Shown one piece after another: positions 9,158 to 18,173 of a stretch of DNA of 54,974 nt. The DNA is from Defluviitaleaceae bacterium (GTDB lineage: Bacteria; Bacillota; Clostridia; Lachnospirales; WRAX01). A program made the position numbers and the translations under genes. The stretch spans positions 1-54,974 of the forward strand of contig WRAX01000015.1 in assembly GCA_009779935.1 (NCBI GenBank), in the 5' to 3' direction. The notes beneath the pieces were generated by a model. That model was given only the letters and a program-made list of their open reading frames with translations, was not told the origin of the DNA and did not search any database. Every line of letters begins with the position of its first letter. Position 1 is the first letter of the stretch.

Positions 9158-10078
9158 CTAAATTTTTGTATATCTGCTTCCCGGTAGCTTCTTCACCATT
9201 TGGGAAATTTCCAACTCCAATAAAATCCTGCTAACATCTCCAAAGGCAAGGCCTGTGGTGTGTATAATATAATCCATCGAAGTCGGTTCGTGATTTATAC
9301 AAGAATACACCAAACTAACATCTGTTGCAAGTGTCTTTTTTGTGACACTTTCAGGTGCACTCTCCAAAAGCGGGGTTTTTTCTTGGTTTTCGTGCCTTTT
9401 GTGGCCAAAAAAATTTTCCAGATGCTTTTGGGATTTAAGGGTGATTATGGCATCCAAATATGTAGTGATGGGAGTGGCTCCTTCTTTTATTAGCTGGTTT
9501 GTGCCATAACTTTTTCGGCTAAAAATATCCCCGGGTACGGCAAGCACTTCTTTGCCTTGCTCCAAAGCATGGCGCACGGTAATAAATGTGCCGCTGCGTT
9601 CCTCTGCTTCCACCACAATTATGGCATCAGCAAGCCCCGAAATTAGACGGTTACGCTGGTGAAATGTTCCAATATTGGGTCGGTCGCCAAGGGGTAATTC
9701 CGTCAACAAAGCCCCGTGGTGGGGTATTTGTTTGTACAACTGCATATTTTCAGTGGGATAGCAAATATCGATACCACTGGGTAATACCGCTACAGTTGTT
9801 CCGCCTGCATCGATTGCGGCTTTGTGGGCATGGGCATCCAGCCCCCTTGCCATGCCGCTGATGATTACAATACCAACGCCGGCAAGGTCTTTTGCCAGCT
9901 GATGCGCCACCCTTCTGCCGTAAATCGTATTATCCCTTGCGCCCACAATGGCAACGGCCGGCGTATCGTGGCCGGGAAGTTGCCCTCTAACATAAATCCC
10001 CTTGGGCGGGTCAAAAATATCCCGCAAGCGTTGGGGAAAGCTTCTGTCGCCTTGGGTAACGTAATTATAATCAGTCAT
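9158..10078 (-). CDS. dprA: DNA-processing protein DprA
   Basis: DprA binds single-stranded DNA and loads RecA, classically during transformation. The roughly 306-residue protein has the Rossmann-like core (AIVGARDNTIYGRRVA, then IISGMARGLDAHAHKAA, GGTTVAVLPSGIDICYP, then LISGLADAIIVVEAEERSG). A C-terminal winged-helix region starts around residue 240 (EPTSMDYIIHTTGL...ISRILLELE-type). The start is MTDYNYV at 10078, or the ATG two codons earlier; both overlap the end of the upstream protease gene, suggesting translational coupling. It stands in the operon with topA. Its presence alone does not prove natural competence. Confidence 0.92.
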   Translation of the reverse strand: MTDYNYVTQGDRSFPQRLRDIFDPPKGIYVRGQLPGHDTPAVAIVGARDNTIYGRRVAHQLAKDLAGVGIVIISGMARGLDAHAHKAAIDAGGTTVAVLPSGIDICYPTENMQLYKQIPHHGALLTELPLGDRPNIGTFHQRNRLISGLADAIIVVEAEERSGTFITVRHALEQGKEVLAVPGDIFSRKSYGTNQLIKEGATPITTYLDAIITLKSQKHLENFFGHKRHENQEKTPLLESAPESVTKKTLATDVSLVYSCINHEPTSMDYIIHTTGLAFGDVSRILLELEISQMVKKLPGSRYTKI

Positions 10079-11012
10079 TATCATCCCCCAGTAAGCTTAA
10101 TGCAAATTCAATAAAATCCCCTTCGTGCAAAGATATATCGGGGGCAAGCCCCACATTGTGTATGGATCCGCCATCGGGCGTTTGAATGTAAATAACGGTA
10201 GCACGTACCGCAAAACCCCTCCGCATGGGGATTGTAACTTGCCCCACTGCCTTGCCCACGGTGGTTTGCCCCACAGTTGTCACATTATCCAAATTAGCCT
10301 GCAAGCCCGCAATAAGGCTTTCTGCGGCGGATGCAGTGCGGTCATCTTGCAGGATTATGATATTATCAAATTCCAAATAAACATTGCCGCTTGCGCGCCG
10401 CTCTCTTGTAAAAATATTATGGCGTGCCCGCTCCATGCCTACTACTGTGCGCCGCTCCAAAAACAGCCCTGCAATGGCTTGCGAAACTGCCAAGTTGCCG
10501 CCGCCGTTGCCACGCAAATCTAACACAAGATTGTCAAATCCCGCCAATTTCGCCTTGTTATCCATAACAAAATTTTCCACCTGCGGTGAAATATTGGGCA
10601 GCCACAAATAAGCTACCCCATCTGCAATTTCCCTAAATTCCGCTTGCGCCGCCTGTTGCTGCACACGGTTGCGCTGTGCTTGCCGCTGGGCTGGTGTGTA
10701 TTGGTAAGTAAATCTATCGCCCCCAACCCTCCTAATCTCCTGCGTTACCAATGCCACTACCAAATTATCAAAATACCGCCCGTAATTTTCGGGCACAAAA
10801 CCTAAATGATTTTCAAATATCTCCTCCAGCGTGTCCGTGTGGATATAATTGCCTGCAATTAGCAGGCGAAACATCATTATGTCATAATTAATAAAAACCA
10901 AAGCAATAACACCACCCAACAAAACGGCGATGCTTGTTAACGAAACAATCTTAAACCGTAAGTATTTCTGCGCTACCGACCTTATCTTTTTTGTGCGCTT
11001 GCGCCTAAACAT
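10071..11012 (-). CDS. S41 family (C-terminal processing type) serine peptidase, membrane-anchored
   Basis: The 313-residue protein has a basic N-terminus (MFRRKRTKKIR) and one membrane segment at about residues 25-45. An extracellular S41 domain without a recognisable PDZ insert follows. LVLDLRGNGGGNL is the S41 strand and loop. The nucleophile is the Ser in DDRTASAAESL, and the general-base Lys is in TTVGKAVGQ. It probably cleaves proteins at the cell surface; the substrate is unknown. The stop overlaps the dprA start, so it leads the S41-dprA-dsrE-topA operon. Confidence 0.88.
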   Translation of the reverse strand: MFRRKRTKKIRSVAQKYLRFKIVSLTSIAVLLGGVIALVFINYDIMMFRLLIAGNYIHTDTLEEIFENHLGFVPENYGRYFDNLVVALVTQEIRRVGGDRFTYQYTPAQRQAQRNRVQQQAAQAEFREIADGVAYLWLPNISPQVENFVMDNKAKLAGFDNLVLDLRGNGGGNLAVSQAIAGLFLERRTVVGMERARHNIFTRERRASGNVYLEFDNIIILQDDRTASAAESLIAGLQANLDNVTTVGQTTVGKAVGQVTIPMRRGFAVRATVIYIQTPDGGSIHNVGLAPDISLHEGDFIEFALSLLGDDND

Positions 11013-11173
11013 ATCAACACCTCACGGCAATTGTATCACAATTTATAAAAAAATACCACCGCCAATTTTTATTTTGACAAATTTGGCTACTCAAGCATTT
11101 TATCAATTGCGCTGGTTGCGCCCCATGGCTGGCTGGGCGGATTTTAGGCGAATGGATGTTTTGTTTTCTTAGC

Positions 11174-11356
11174 ATGTCTTTCTACACCTTTAACTTAGAT
11201 GGCTCCGGCTTTATGCCGGAAGATATCCCAATTAGATGGAGCACAAATAATGGCGTACTTTACCTATGCCTTACCCCTGACAGCATTTTGTGCGCAGGCA
11301 CATGCCTCTATCCTTTGAGGTACAGCTATTCCATCAGTGACCTTAACCAAGATTGA
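11174..11356 (+). other. Short ORF in the gap before smpB, possible remnant of a secreted protein
   Basis: The 11013-11444 gap has no full gene. A 60-codon plus-strand frame (MSFYTFNLDGSGFMPE...WSTNNGVLYLCLTPD) has alternating hydrophobic strands. It recalls the lipocalin-like C-terminal domains of small clostridial secreted proteins. There is no ribosome site and no signal peptide, so it is more likely decayed DNA than a working gene. Confidence 0.2.
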
Positions 11357-11392
11357 TGACCCCAATTTTACAGATACAAAGAAGATAGCCTA

Positions 11393-11421
11393 TTGCATTA
11401 ACCTCGGCTTTATGGTACACT
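11393..11421 (+). promoter_or_regulatory. Likely promoter for smpB
   Basis: TTGCAT at 11393-11398 and TACACT at 11416-11421 are separated by 17 bp. The smpB ATG is 23 nt further on. Each hexamer has two mismatches at most. Confidence 0.5.
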
Positions 11422-11444
11422 AAGCCTACCAACAGGAGGCTGAT

Positions 11445-11918
11445 ATGAATAAAGAACGTAGATATAAACTGATAGCACAAAATAAAAAAGCACGTTATAA
11501 TTATTTTATTGAAGAAACTTTTCAAGCAGGTGTAGAGCTTTTTGGGCAAGAGGTTAAAAGTCTGCGGGCAGGGCGTTGCAATTTGGGCGATAGCCACGTG
11601 GAAGTGCGGGATGGGCAGGCATATTTGGTAAACATGCACATCTCGGTTTACGACCATACCACAGTTACCATGGACAGAAAAGACCCCATGCGCAAACGCC
11701 GCCTTTTGTTGCATAGGCGGGAAATTAATAAGTTAATGGGTGCCGTAGCCAAAGACGGATACACCATTGTGCCTGTGAAAGTTTACTTTTCTGGCCCTTA
11801 TGTAAAGGTGGATATTGCCCTTGCCAAAGGTAAAAAGCTTTATGATAAGCGGGCGTCTTTGGCGGCTAAAGATGTTCAAAGGGAGCACCAACGGGATTTC
11901 AAAATTAAAAACCTGTAA
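11445..11918 (+). CDS. smpB: SsrA-binding protein SmpB
   Basis: SmpB carries tmRNA to stalled ribosomes for trans-translation. The 157-residue length is normal for the family. The conserved start (KKARYNYFIEETFQAGVEL), the GQEVKSLRAGRCNLGDSH loop, and the basic tail that enters the mRNA channel (KKLYDKRASLAAKDVQREHQ) are all present. An AGGAGG site lies 7 nt before the ATG. The tmRNA gene is not seen next to it. Confidence 0.97.
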   Translation: MNKERRYKLIAQNKKARYNYFIEETFQAGVELFGQEVKSLRAGRCNLGDSHVEVRDGQAYLVNMHISVYDHTTVTMDRKDPMRKRRLLLHRREINKLMGAVAKDGYTIVPVKVYFSGPYVKVDIALAKGKKLYDKRASLAAKDVQREHQRDFKIKNL

Positions 11919-11923
11919 GCCAA

Positions 11924-11956
11924 AACGCCATTGCGGGCAAAACCTGCAATGGCGTT
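11924..11956. terminator. Bidirectional terminator between smpB and the binding-protein gene
   Basis: AACGCCATTGC pairs with GCAATGGCGTT around a short G/C-containing loop, followed by TTGTTTATT. It lies between two convergent genes, 5 nt after smpB and 8 nt after the opposite stop. Confidence 0.7.
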
Positions 11957-11964
11957 GTTGTTTA

Positions 11965-12954
11965 TTAATTTTTAGCAAATGAATTGTTTATTAGGGCATC
12001 AAAATCCACCCATTGTTGCAATTCGCCACCATGCTCCATTATGGTTTGCAGTAGATGGAAGCCATCACGGTTTACTGCCAAATCCTGTGGCCAAGTGTCT
12101 TGGCTTTGGTAGCGATTAACAATAAATGTTAAATCCTCCAAATTGCTGTGGGGGAAGAAAGGGGAAATGACCTCTGCAATTTCCATCGGGCTATGGTCTG
12201 CAACCCACTGTTGCCCACGGCGCACTGCCCGCACAAATCTCTCTACAATATCGGGGTTTTCCTCGATGAAGGATTTGTTTGCCATGTAAACGGTGTAAGG
12301 AAGAGGCATGGTGTAATTCGCCAGCCCTGTAACTACGTAGCCGTGTCCGCCAAGCTCAATTTCCAGTGCGGCCGGGTCAAATTCTGCTGTAAAATCCCCG
12401 ATGCCGCCAACAAATGCTCCCGCCGTGGATGTAAACGCCAAATTGGTTATAATCTCCACATCTACACCCGGTTCGATGCCGTGTAGATACAGGGCGTATT
12501 CCAGTACCATTTGTGGCATGCCGCCCGGCCTGCCACCGATTATTGTTTTGCCACGCACATCATCCCATGTAAAGTGCGGTATCGGCTCCCTTGCCACCAA
12601 AAAGTTGCCCGCCCGCTGGGTCAGTTGGGCAAATACCATGGCGTGGTCCAACCTACCTTCATTAAAAACATAAATGGCAGCTTCTGTGCCCATTAGCCCA
12701 ATATCCGCATCGCCAGCGATAAGGGCAATCATGGAGCGGTCCGCCCCCTGCCCTGTTTCCAGTACAACTTCCAGCCCCTCGTCCGCAAAAAACCCCAACT
12801 CTATGGCCACATACTGGGGTGCATAGAAAACCGAGCGCACAACCTCATTCACCCGCACAACGGTTAAATCGCTTTCTTCAGAACTACCGCAAGCCGCTAG
12901 TGCAATGGTAAACATTGCGGCAATTGCCAGTCCTAACTTCCTAAAAATTTTCAT
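11965..12954 (-). CDS. ABC transporter substrate-binding lipoprotein (NMT1/THI5, SsuA-like)
   Basis: The 329-residue protein has a lipoprotein signal ending in a LAAC lipobox with Cys22. The NMT1/THI5 type-II binding fold follows: FYAPQYVAIELGFFADEGLEVVL, then a GADRSMIALIAGDADIGLMG segment that lines the ligand cleft, then VRGKTIIGGRPGGMPQMVLEYAL. Family ligands include pyrimidine precursors, nitrate, taurine and sulfonates; the sequence does not decide between them. No permease or ATPase for this system lies nearby, since the next gene is ftsE on the other strand. The partner genes must be elsewhere or lost. Confidence 0.85.
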   Translation of the reverse strand: MKIFRKLGLAIAAMFTIALAACGSSEESDLTVVRVNEVVRSVFYAPQYVAIELGFFADEGLEVVLETGQGADRSMIALIAGDADIGLMGTEAAIYVFNEGRLDHAMVFAQLTQRAGNFLVAREPIPHFTWDDVRGKTIIGGRPGGMPQMVLEYALYLHGIEPGVDVEIITNLAFTSTAGAFVGGIGDFTAEFDPAALEIELGGHGYVVTGLANYTMPLPYTVYMANKSFIEENPDIVERFVRAVRRGQQWVADHSPMEIAEVISPFFPHSNLEDLTFIVNRYQSQDTWPQDLAVNRDGFHLLQTIMEHGGELQQWVDFDALINNSFAKN

Positions 12955-13065
12955 TCACAATTTCCTCCCTAAACCAAATCTCACCTTAATATATTGAATA
13001 AAACCTGTTTTGGTGCGCAATTGGGATGCGCCAAAAAAATATTTCAAAAAAATTACTAATTTATG

Positions 13066-13094
13066 TTGATTTTTGTCCCGCTATCATATATAAT
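13066..13094 (+). promoter_or_regulatory. Promoter for ftsEX
   Basis: TTGATT at 13066-13071 and TATAAT at 13089-13094 are spaced by 17 bp, 69 nt before the ftsE ATG. Confidence 0.7.
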
Positions 13095-13163
13095 ATATTA
13101 AATATTTATTTTAGATTTGTTAAATCTGTTAATTATTCTGTAATAATTGTTAAGGGGCTTGGC

Positions 13164-13862
13164 ATGATTAAGGTTATCAACGCAACAAAAATATACGAAA
13201 ACGGCGCAAGGGGCATACAGGATGTTACGCTGACCATTAATAAAGGTGAGTTTGCCTTTGTTGTTGGTAGCTCGGGTAGCGGCAAATCCACCCTTATTAA
13301 GATTTTGCTAAGGGAGCTGGATTTAACCGAGGGTGAAATTTATATAAACACCGAAAACATTACCTTTTACAATAAAAAGGAAATACCCTTTTTACGTCGC
13401 AAACTGGGTGTGGTTTTTCAGGATTTTCGCCTGTTGCCCACAAAAACTGTTTACGAAAACGTGGCGTTTGCTATGCAGATAACCGATGCCAGCAGTCGGG
13501 AAATACGTAGAAATGTACCTATGGTACTGTCCATGGTGGGTTTGCAAAAAAAGTCTAAGGCCTATCCAAACCAACTTTCCGGGGGCGAACAACAGCGTTG
13601 CGCACTGGCTCGTGCCATTGTAAACAACCCCCCAATTTTGCTGTGTGACGAGCCAACGGGCAACTTGGACCCGGACACCGCCTGGGATATTATGAACTTG
13701 CTGGACGAAATAAACACCCGTGGCACAACGGTTGTTATGGCAACCCACGCCTGGGATATTGTGGATGCCATGAAAAAGCGTGTTATTAACATGAAAAACG
13801 GCTTTGTGGTGCGGGATGTAGAAAAAGGTGGATATAGTAATGACATCTATGCCGAAAGATAG
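13164..13862 (+). CDS. ftsE: Cell division ATP-binding protein FtsE
   Basis: ATPase of the FtsEX complex, which does not transport but switches on cell-wall hydrolases at the septum or side wall. The 232-residue protein has Walker [10 protein letters not shown] (35-43), a Q-loop in [10 protein letters not shown], signature LSGGEQQR (138-145), and Walker [13 protein letters not shown] (158-169) followed by the H-loop (TVVMATHAW). I chose the ATG at 13164 ([11 protein letters not shown]), which is the family's usual start and follows AAGGGGCTT. The longer upstream frame would add 46 unlikely residues. It overlaps ftsX by 23 nt. Confidence 0.95.
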   Translation: MIKVINATKIYENGARGIQDVTLTINKGEFAFVVGSSGSGKSTLIKILLRELDLTEGEIYINTENITFYNKKEIPFLRRKLGVVFQDFRLLPTKTVYENVAFAMQITDASSREIRRNVPMVLSMVGLQKKSKAYPNQLSGGEQQRCALARAIVNNPPILLCDEPTGNLDPDTAWDIMNLLDEINTRGTTVVMATHAWDIVDAMKKRVINMKNGFVVRDVEKGGYSNDIYAER

Positions 13863-14829
13863 CAGAACAAATACAAGTAAAATTTCAAAACCGCAAAGGC
13901 GCAGGGGCGGCTCATCTCTGCGGCTTCGCAACCTTAAATATTATACAGGGCAAAGCCTCAAAAGCTTGTGGAGAAACAAATTTATGTCATTCACTTCCAT
14001 GCTAACTGTGGCATCTTGCATGGTTATGGTTATTGCATCCTTTGCCGCCACATCCAATGTAAACTTGTTTCTTGACCATTTGGAGAGTACCGTGGGCATA
14101 ACCGTGCATGTGGCAGACGGGCTAACTGATAACCAGCGGCATTTACTGGGGCAGCAACTGGAAGGTGTTGATAATATTGTTAGCATACAGCTAATTACCC
14201 CAGACGAGGCCTTAGATAATTTGGCACAAATGTGGGGGGACACCCAAGGAATATTCCGCAGTGCTATCGAGGGGGAGGAAAACCCACTAAGTTACACCTT
14301 TTTCCTTGAATTAGAAAATATTAGGTTGCAAGGTGAAACAATTGACATCATATCGGCCTTTTTCGGCATTTATACCATCGAAAACTCGTTGGATGTGGCG
14401 GAGACACTGGTAATGAGCAACAACTTTATGGCAGTACTTGGTGTTGTAATTATTGCAGTGCTGGCAATACTTTCCATTGCCATTATCACCAATACTATAA
14501 AACTAACGGTAAACAGCCGCCGCAACGAAATTATTATTATGAAATATGTGGGCGCAACCGACTGGTTTATACGCTGGCCCTTCGTCATCGAAGGTGTGTT
14601 AATTGGCATGTTTGGTGGGCTTTTACCCCTTGGCATAATTTGGATTTTATATGACGGCATCATCGATACTGTAACTGGATCCGGCTTGTTTAATGTGTTG
14701 TTATATGGCTTTCCCGTGCGTGGCTCCATGGATATTTTCCCCTTAATTGCGCCGTTTATCTTGGTTTTTGGTATGCTTATCGGGTTGCTGGGCTCTATCA
14801 CATCCATGCGCAAGCATTTGAATGTGTAG
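13840..14829 (+). CDS. ftsX: Cell division protein FtsX
   Basis: Membrane partner of FtsE, passing the ATPase signal to an extracellular hydrolase. The protein is about 329 residues. It has a basic cytoplasmic start, a first membrane segment near residues 45-65 ([21 protein letters not shown]), a large extracellular domain to about 185, and then three more hydrophobic segments with the cytoplasmic [19 protein letters not shown] loop typical of FtsX. The ATG at 13840 is preceded by AAGGTGG, and the start overlaps ftsE. The likely target is the M23 hydrolase at 15162, two positions downstream. Confidence 0.94.
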   Translation: MTSMPKDSRTNTSKISKPQRRRGGSSLRLRNLKYYTGQSLKSLWRNKFMSFTSMLTVASCMVMVIASFAATSNVNLFLDHLESTVGITVHVADGLTDNQRHLLGQQLEGVDNIVSIQLITPDEALDNLAQMWGDTQGIFRSAIEGEENPLSYTFFLELENIRLQGETIDIISAFFGIYTIENSLDVAETLVMSNNFMAVLGVVIIAVLAILSIAIITNTIKLTVNSRRNEIIIMKYVGATDWFIRWPFVIEGVLIGMFGGLLPLGIIWILYDGIIDTVTGSGLFNVLLYGFPVRGSMDIFPLIAPFILVFGMLIGLLGSITSMRKHLNV

Positions 14830-14838
14830 AGGGATTGG

Positions 14839-15165
14839 ATGAAAGTGACAATGGATGGGCTAATGTTTGACACAGAGTGGATTGGTTTGTATGCTTGGGA
14901 ATGCGTAGGAAAACATTGGACGAAACCGGGATTAAAAAGGCAGTAGCCACCAACTCGCACTATGAAGATGCCATGTTTTATATGAGTAAAGCCGGTGTTG
15001 CTAATCGTTTTGACGAGATCGTGACAGGTGATATGATTACACGCGGCAAGCCCAACCCCGACATTTTTTGATTGTGCCGATGATGAAATTAAGAAGTTTG
15101 TGTATGTTGAGGTGAATTCCTTAAATGATGTTATTACGATGATTAGGGAGGAGAAGATGGTATGA
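14839..15165 (+). pseudogene. HAD-family hydrolase (beta-phosphoglucomutase-like), degraded
   Basis: The start MDGLMFDTEW matches the D-G-x-x-x-D-[ST]-E nucleophile loop of this HAD group, with the first Asp changed to MD. After a large internal loss and a frame change, KKAVATNSHYEDAMFYM and NRFDEIVTGDMITRGKPNPDIF match motifs II and III. The frame then hits TGA at once. A last piece (YVEVNSLNDVITMIREEK) recovers the C-terminal helix. Normal members are about 210-230 residues and this is about half. It lies between ftsX and the M23 hydrolase, whose start it overlaps by 4 nt. Clearly non-functional. Confidence 0.75.
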
Positions 15166-16370
15166 AGAAAAAAAGTTTTTTAATATCAAAAATAGCATTG
15201 GGGGCAATGGCCGTACTTATGCTGTTTGTGGGCGTTGGCGGCGAAGCGTTAGCACGCAGTTTAACCGACCTTAACAGGCAAAGGCAGGAGGTGCGTGACG
15301 AAATTGCAGGCTTGCGCAACCTTTTGAACCAAGCACAAGCTGAGCAGCGTGCAACAGAAGCGGAAATTTTAATGTTGGATATTGAATTGATGGAAGTTAG
15401 CGGAGAATTATTTATAGCAGAAGAAAATTTAGCTAATACCCAGCAGTTGTTATCCGAAAAAGAGGAAGAATTGGCACTTGCCGAAGCTGACCGTGAAGCC
15501 CGCTTTGAGGTTTTGCGGGGTCGTTTGCGTTTTATGCACGAAAACGGCAACTTGTCCTACATAGAGTTATTATTGGGCAGCCAAAGTTTGGCAGATTTCC
15601 TTAATAATCGGGAGCATTTTAGGCGTATCATTGACCATGACAACGCCATGGTAGCGGAGCTTATTGCACTGGAAGAACAAATATCCATTGTTCGTGATGA
15701 AATTTATGGGCAGGTTTTGGCTTTGGAAACCCAAACTGCGGAACTGGAAATTGCCATGGCAGCACTGGAATACACATTAGCGGACCGTGCTGCACGCCTT
15801 GCAGAGCTTGGATATAACGAAGCACATGCCCAAGCCATGATTGCCCAAACCGAAGCTACCGAGCGGGAGGTGCAATCCCTTATTGATGCTGCCCAAGCAG
15901 AAGCCAATAGAAGATTGGCAGAGCAACGTGCTTTGCAAACCCGCACAGGTAATGTACGTGTAAACGCCAATGCTAATATGGTATGGCCTGTGCAAGCCGC
16001 ACCTCACGTTAATTCCGATTACGGAATGCGCCAACGCCCCATCGGGCGTGGTACAGAATTCCACGAAGGTATTGATATGAGAGCCACAATGAACACACCG
16101 ATTTTAGCGGCAGAGGATGGCATCGTCACCTTTCAAGGCTGGATGGGTGGATATGGCAATACCGTTATAATTTACCATGGCGGCGGCATTTCCACTCTTT
16201 ATGCCCACAACAATGCTAATTTGGTTACCGTAAACCAGCACGTTACACGGGGGCAGCAAATTGCACGGGCAGGCACAACGGGTCATTCCACCGGCGTGCA
16301 TCTGCATTTTGAGGTGAGAATTAACGGCCGCCACACAGACCCCGCACCTTTCCTCGGTATGATTCGCTAA
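15162..16370 (+). CDS. Coiled-coil M23 peptidoglycan hydrolase (PcsB/EnvC/CwlO-like FtsEX effector)
   Basis: The 402-residue secreted protein has a signal peptide (residues 1-30, cleaved near GEALA). Two coiled-coil blocks follow at about 33-125 and 165-260, then a LytM/M23 zinc peptidase domain at about 275-398. Zinc and catalytic residues are visible in FHEGIDM (His and Asp) and HLHFEV. The layout matches the effector hydrolases held inactive until FtsEX changes shape. Two genes downstream of ftsX with the same orientation supports that pairing. GGAGGAG precedes the ATG. The coiled coil is expected to contact FtsX; this is inferred from family and context. Confidence 0.9.
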   Translation: MKKKSFLISKIALGAMAVLMLFVGVGGEALARSLTDLNRQRQEVRDEIAGLRNLLNQAQAEQRATEAEILMLDIELMEVSGELFIAEENLANTQQLLSEKEEELALAEADREARFEVLRGRLRFMHENGNLSYIELLLGSQSLADFLNNREHFRRIIDHDNAMVAELIALEEQISIVRDEIYGQVLALETQTAELEIAMAALEYTLADRAARLAELGYNEAHAQAMIAQTEATEREVQSLIDAAQAEANRRLAEQRALQTRTGNVRVNANANMVWPVQAAPHVNSDYGMRQRPIGRGTEFHEGIDMRATMNTPILAAEDGIVTFQGWMGGYGNTVIIYHGGGISTLYAHNNANLVTVNQHVTRGQQIARAGTTGHSTGVHLHFEVRINGRHTDPAPFLGMIR

Positions 16371-16379
16371 AAATTTGTC

Positions 16380-16408
16380 TTGACAGACGTTGTAATTTAT
16401 GGTATATT
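16380..16408 (+). promoter_or_regulatory. Promoter for the GNAT gene
   Basis: TTGACA at 16380-16385 and TATATT at 16403-16408 with a 17-bp spacer, 17 nt before the chosen start. The transcript would have a very short leader. Confidence 0.75.
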
Positions 16409-16424
16409 CAACATGTGGAGTATT

Positions 16425-16826
16425 ATGATGATAAAATATACAGATGACTTAGCCGGAATTACATCCAAAATGTTAGAAGGTGGCTTTTTTGCAGGTTGGC
16501 GCAAGAAAGTGCCGCCGTCTGAGCATTTTCAAATCCTTATCAACAGCCATAAAGTATGGCTTGCCATTGATGAAGATGCAGGTATTGTGGTTGGTTTTAT
16601 TAACGCCATTTCTGATGGTGTTTTATCCGCCTACATGCCTTTGTTGGAGGTTTTGCCGAACTATCAAGGCACCGGTATTGGTGGCAAATTATTGCAGCTA
16701 ATGCTTGGTACGCTGGATGGCATGTATATGATAGATTTGGTTTGCGACCCCGACAAAGTGGCTTTTTATGAAAAACAAGGTATGTTTACTTGGGGTTCAC
16801 CTATGATGAAGCGCAATTACCAATAA
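16425..16826 (+). CDS. GNAT family N-acetyltransferase
   Basis: The protein is about 133 residues. The acetyl-CoA binding motif A is visible as LEVLPNYQGTGIGGKLLQLML (about residues 69-89, with the Q-x-x-G-x-G loop), followed by the C-terminal FYEKQGM strand-helix. The start at ATG 16425 (or the next codon, also ATG) follows GTGGAG and a consensus promoter. An upstream in-frame start would lie inside the promoter. The acceptor substrate is unknown. It is followed by the M29 peptidase gene after 40 nt. Confidence 0.85.
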   Translation: MMIKYTDDLAGITSKMLEGGFFAGWRKKVPPSEHFQILINSHKVWLAIDEDAGIVVGFINAISDGVLSAYMPLLEVLPNYQGTGIGGKLLQLMLGTLDGMYMIDLVCDPDKVAFYEKQGMFTWGSPMMKRNYQ

Positions 16827-16866
16827 TAACGGATACAAAATTTTACCATAAACAGGAGGCAGTAAA

Positions 16867-18096
16867 ATGACCGACGCAATATTAAAAAATTATGCCCAGC
16901 TTGTGGCACGTAGTGGTGCTAACATCCAACCTGGTCAGCCTGCAATTATTGCAGCTGACATTTCCGCCGCCAAATTTGCACGCTTGGTGCAAGAAGCTTG
17001 CTTTGATGCCGGCGCATCCGAAGTTTTTATGAACTGGCGTGATGAAATTTCCTCCCGTACCCACTATCTTCGTGCTGCTGATGAGATTTTTGACCAGTTT
17101 CCGGATTGGTTAGTGGAACGCTCCAAGCATTATGATGGTAAAGGCGTTGCCTACATAATGATTTATAGTGACAACCCGGACAACCTAAACGGTGTTGACC
17201 CTGACCGTATAAAGCGTTTTGCCAAAATTAGCCGTGAAAAAACATCAGAAACTGCCGCTTTGCGCATGTCTAACAAGCTTCGCTGGACAATTTGTGCTGT
17301 ACCTTCTGTTTCCTGGGCTAAAAAGATTTTTCCTGATTTAGATGATTGTGCCGCCGTTGAAAAGTTGTGGGAGCGCATATTAAAAGCTTCACGTGCCGAT
17401 GGTGCGGATCCGATTGCGGAGTGGAAAGCCCACAGAGAGAGCTTTGTTAAGCGTGTCGACTATCTTAACGATGCCCAGTTTGACAAGTTGCGCTTCAAAA
17501 ATGGCCTTGGCACAGATTTAGTGCTTGGCATGCCAAAAGACCATATTTGGAAAGGTGGCGGCAGCGTTTGCGCTAACGGCTTAAATTTCCACCCAAATAT
17601 CCCAACTGAGGAGATTTACACCGCTCCGGATCGTGCAAGGGCCGAAGGTCGTGTGGTGGCATCCCTGCCCCTGTCCTACCAGGGCAGCTTGATTGATGGC
17701 ATAGAAATCATCTTCAAAGACGGCAAGGCCGTGGAATACAAAGCTAAGGAAAATGATGCGGTTCTAAAAAGCATCATCGAAATGGATGAGGGTTCTGCCC
17801 GTTTAGGCGAGGTGGCACTTGTTCCTAACGCCTCCCCTATCAACCAAATGAAAACTTTGTTTTACAACACTTTGTATGACGAGAATGCCTCCTGCCATTT
17901 GGCGCTTGGTAAGGCCTATCCAACCAGCATAAAAGGCGGTGCAGAGCAGTCGCTGGAAGAGTTGGAAAAGCGTGGCATAAACCACTCCCTAACCCATGTG
18001 GACTTTATGTTTGGTACAGAAGATATGTGCATTTGGGGCATAGACGAAACCGGAAACGAAACCTTGATTTTTGAGAATGGCGAATATAAGTTTTAA
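16867..18096 (+). CDS. Aminopeptidase, M29 family (AmpS/PepS type)
   Basis: Cytosolic metallo-aminopeptidase that removes N-terminal residues from peptides. The 409-residue length is normal for M29. The two-metal site residues fall in expected motifs: NIPTEEIYTAPD (Glu), MDEGSARLGEVALV (Glu), NASCHLALGKAY (His and Tyr) and HVDFMFGTEDM (His and Asp). ACAGGAGG precedes the ATG. It may be co-transcribed with the upstream GNAT gene and has its own terminator. Confidence 0.93.
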   Translation: MTDAILKNYAQLVARSGANIQPGQPAIIAADISAAKFARLVQEACFDAGASEVFMNWRDEISSRTHYLRAADEIFDQFPDWLVERSKHYDGKGVAYIMIYSDNPDNLNGVDPDRIKRFAKISREKTSETAALRMSNKLRWTICAVPSVSWAKKIFPDLDDCAAVEKLWERILKASRADGADPIAEWKAHRESFVKRVDYLNDAQFDKLRFKNGLGTDLVLGMPKDHIWKGGGSVCANGLNFHPNIPTEEIYTAPDRARAEGRVVASLPLSYQGSLIDGIEIIFKDGKAVEYKAKENDAVLKSIIEMDEGSARLGEVALVPNASPINQMKTLFYNTLYDENASCHLALGKAYPTSIKGGAEQSLEELEKRGINHSLTHVDFMFGTEDMCIWGIDETGNETLIFENGEYKF

Positions 18097-18112
18097 TCAC
18101 TTGCAATACAAA

Positions 18113-18145
18113 AACAGCCCGCTAAATTGTCGGGCTGTTTTCTAT
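18113..18145. terminator. Terminator after the M29 aminopeptidase
   Basis: AACAGCCCG pairs with CGGGCTGTT around a 9-nt loop, followed by TTCTATTT. It lies between two convergent genes. Confidence 0.75.
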
Positions 18146-18173
18146 TTCGCGCTTGAGTTGGCAATTAGGTCAT

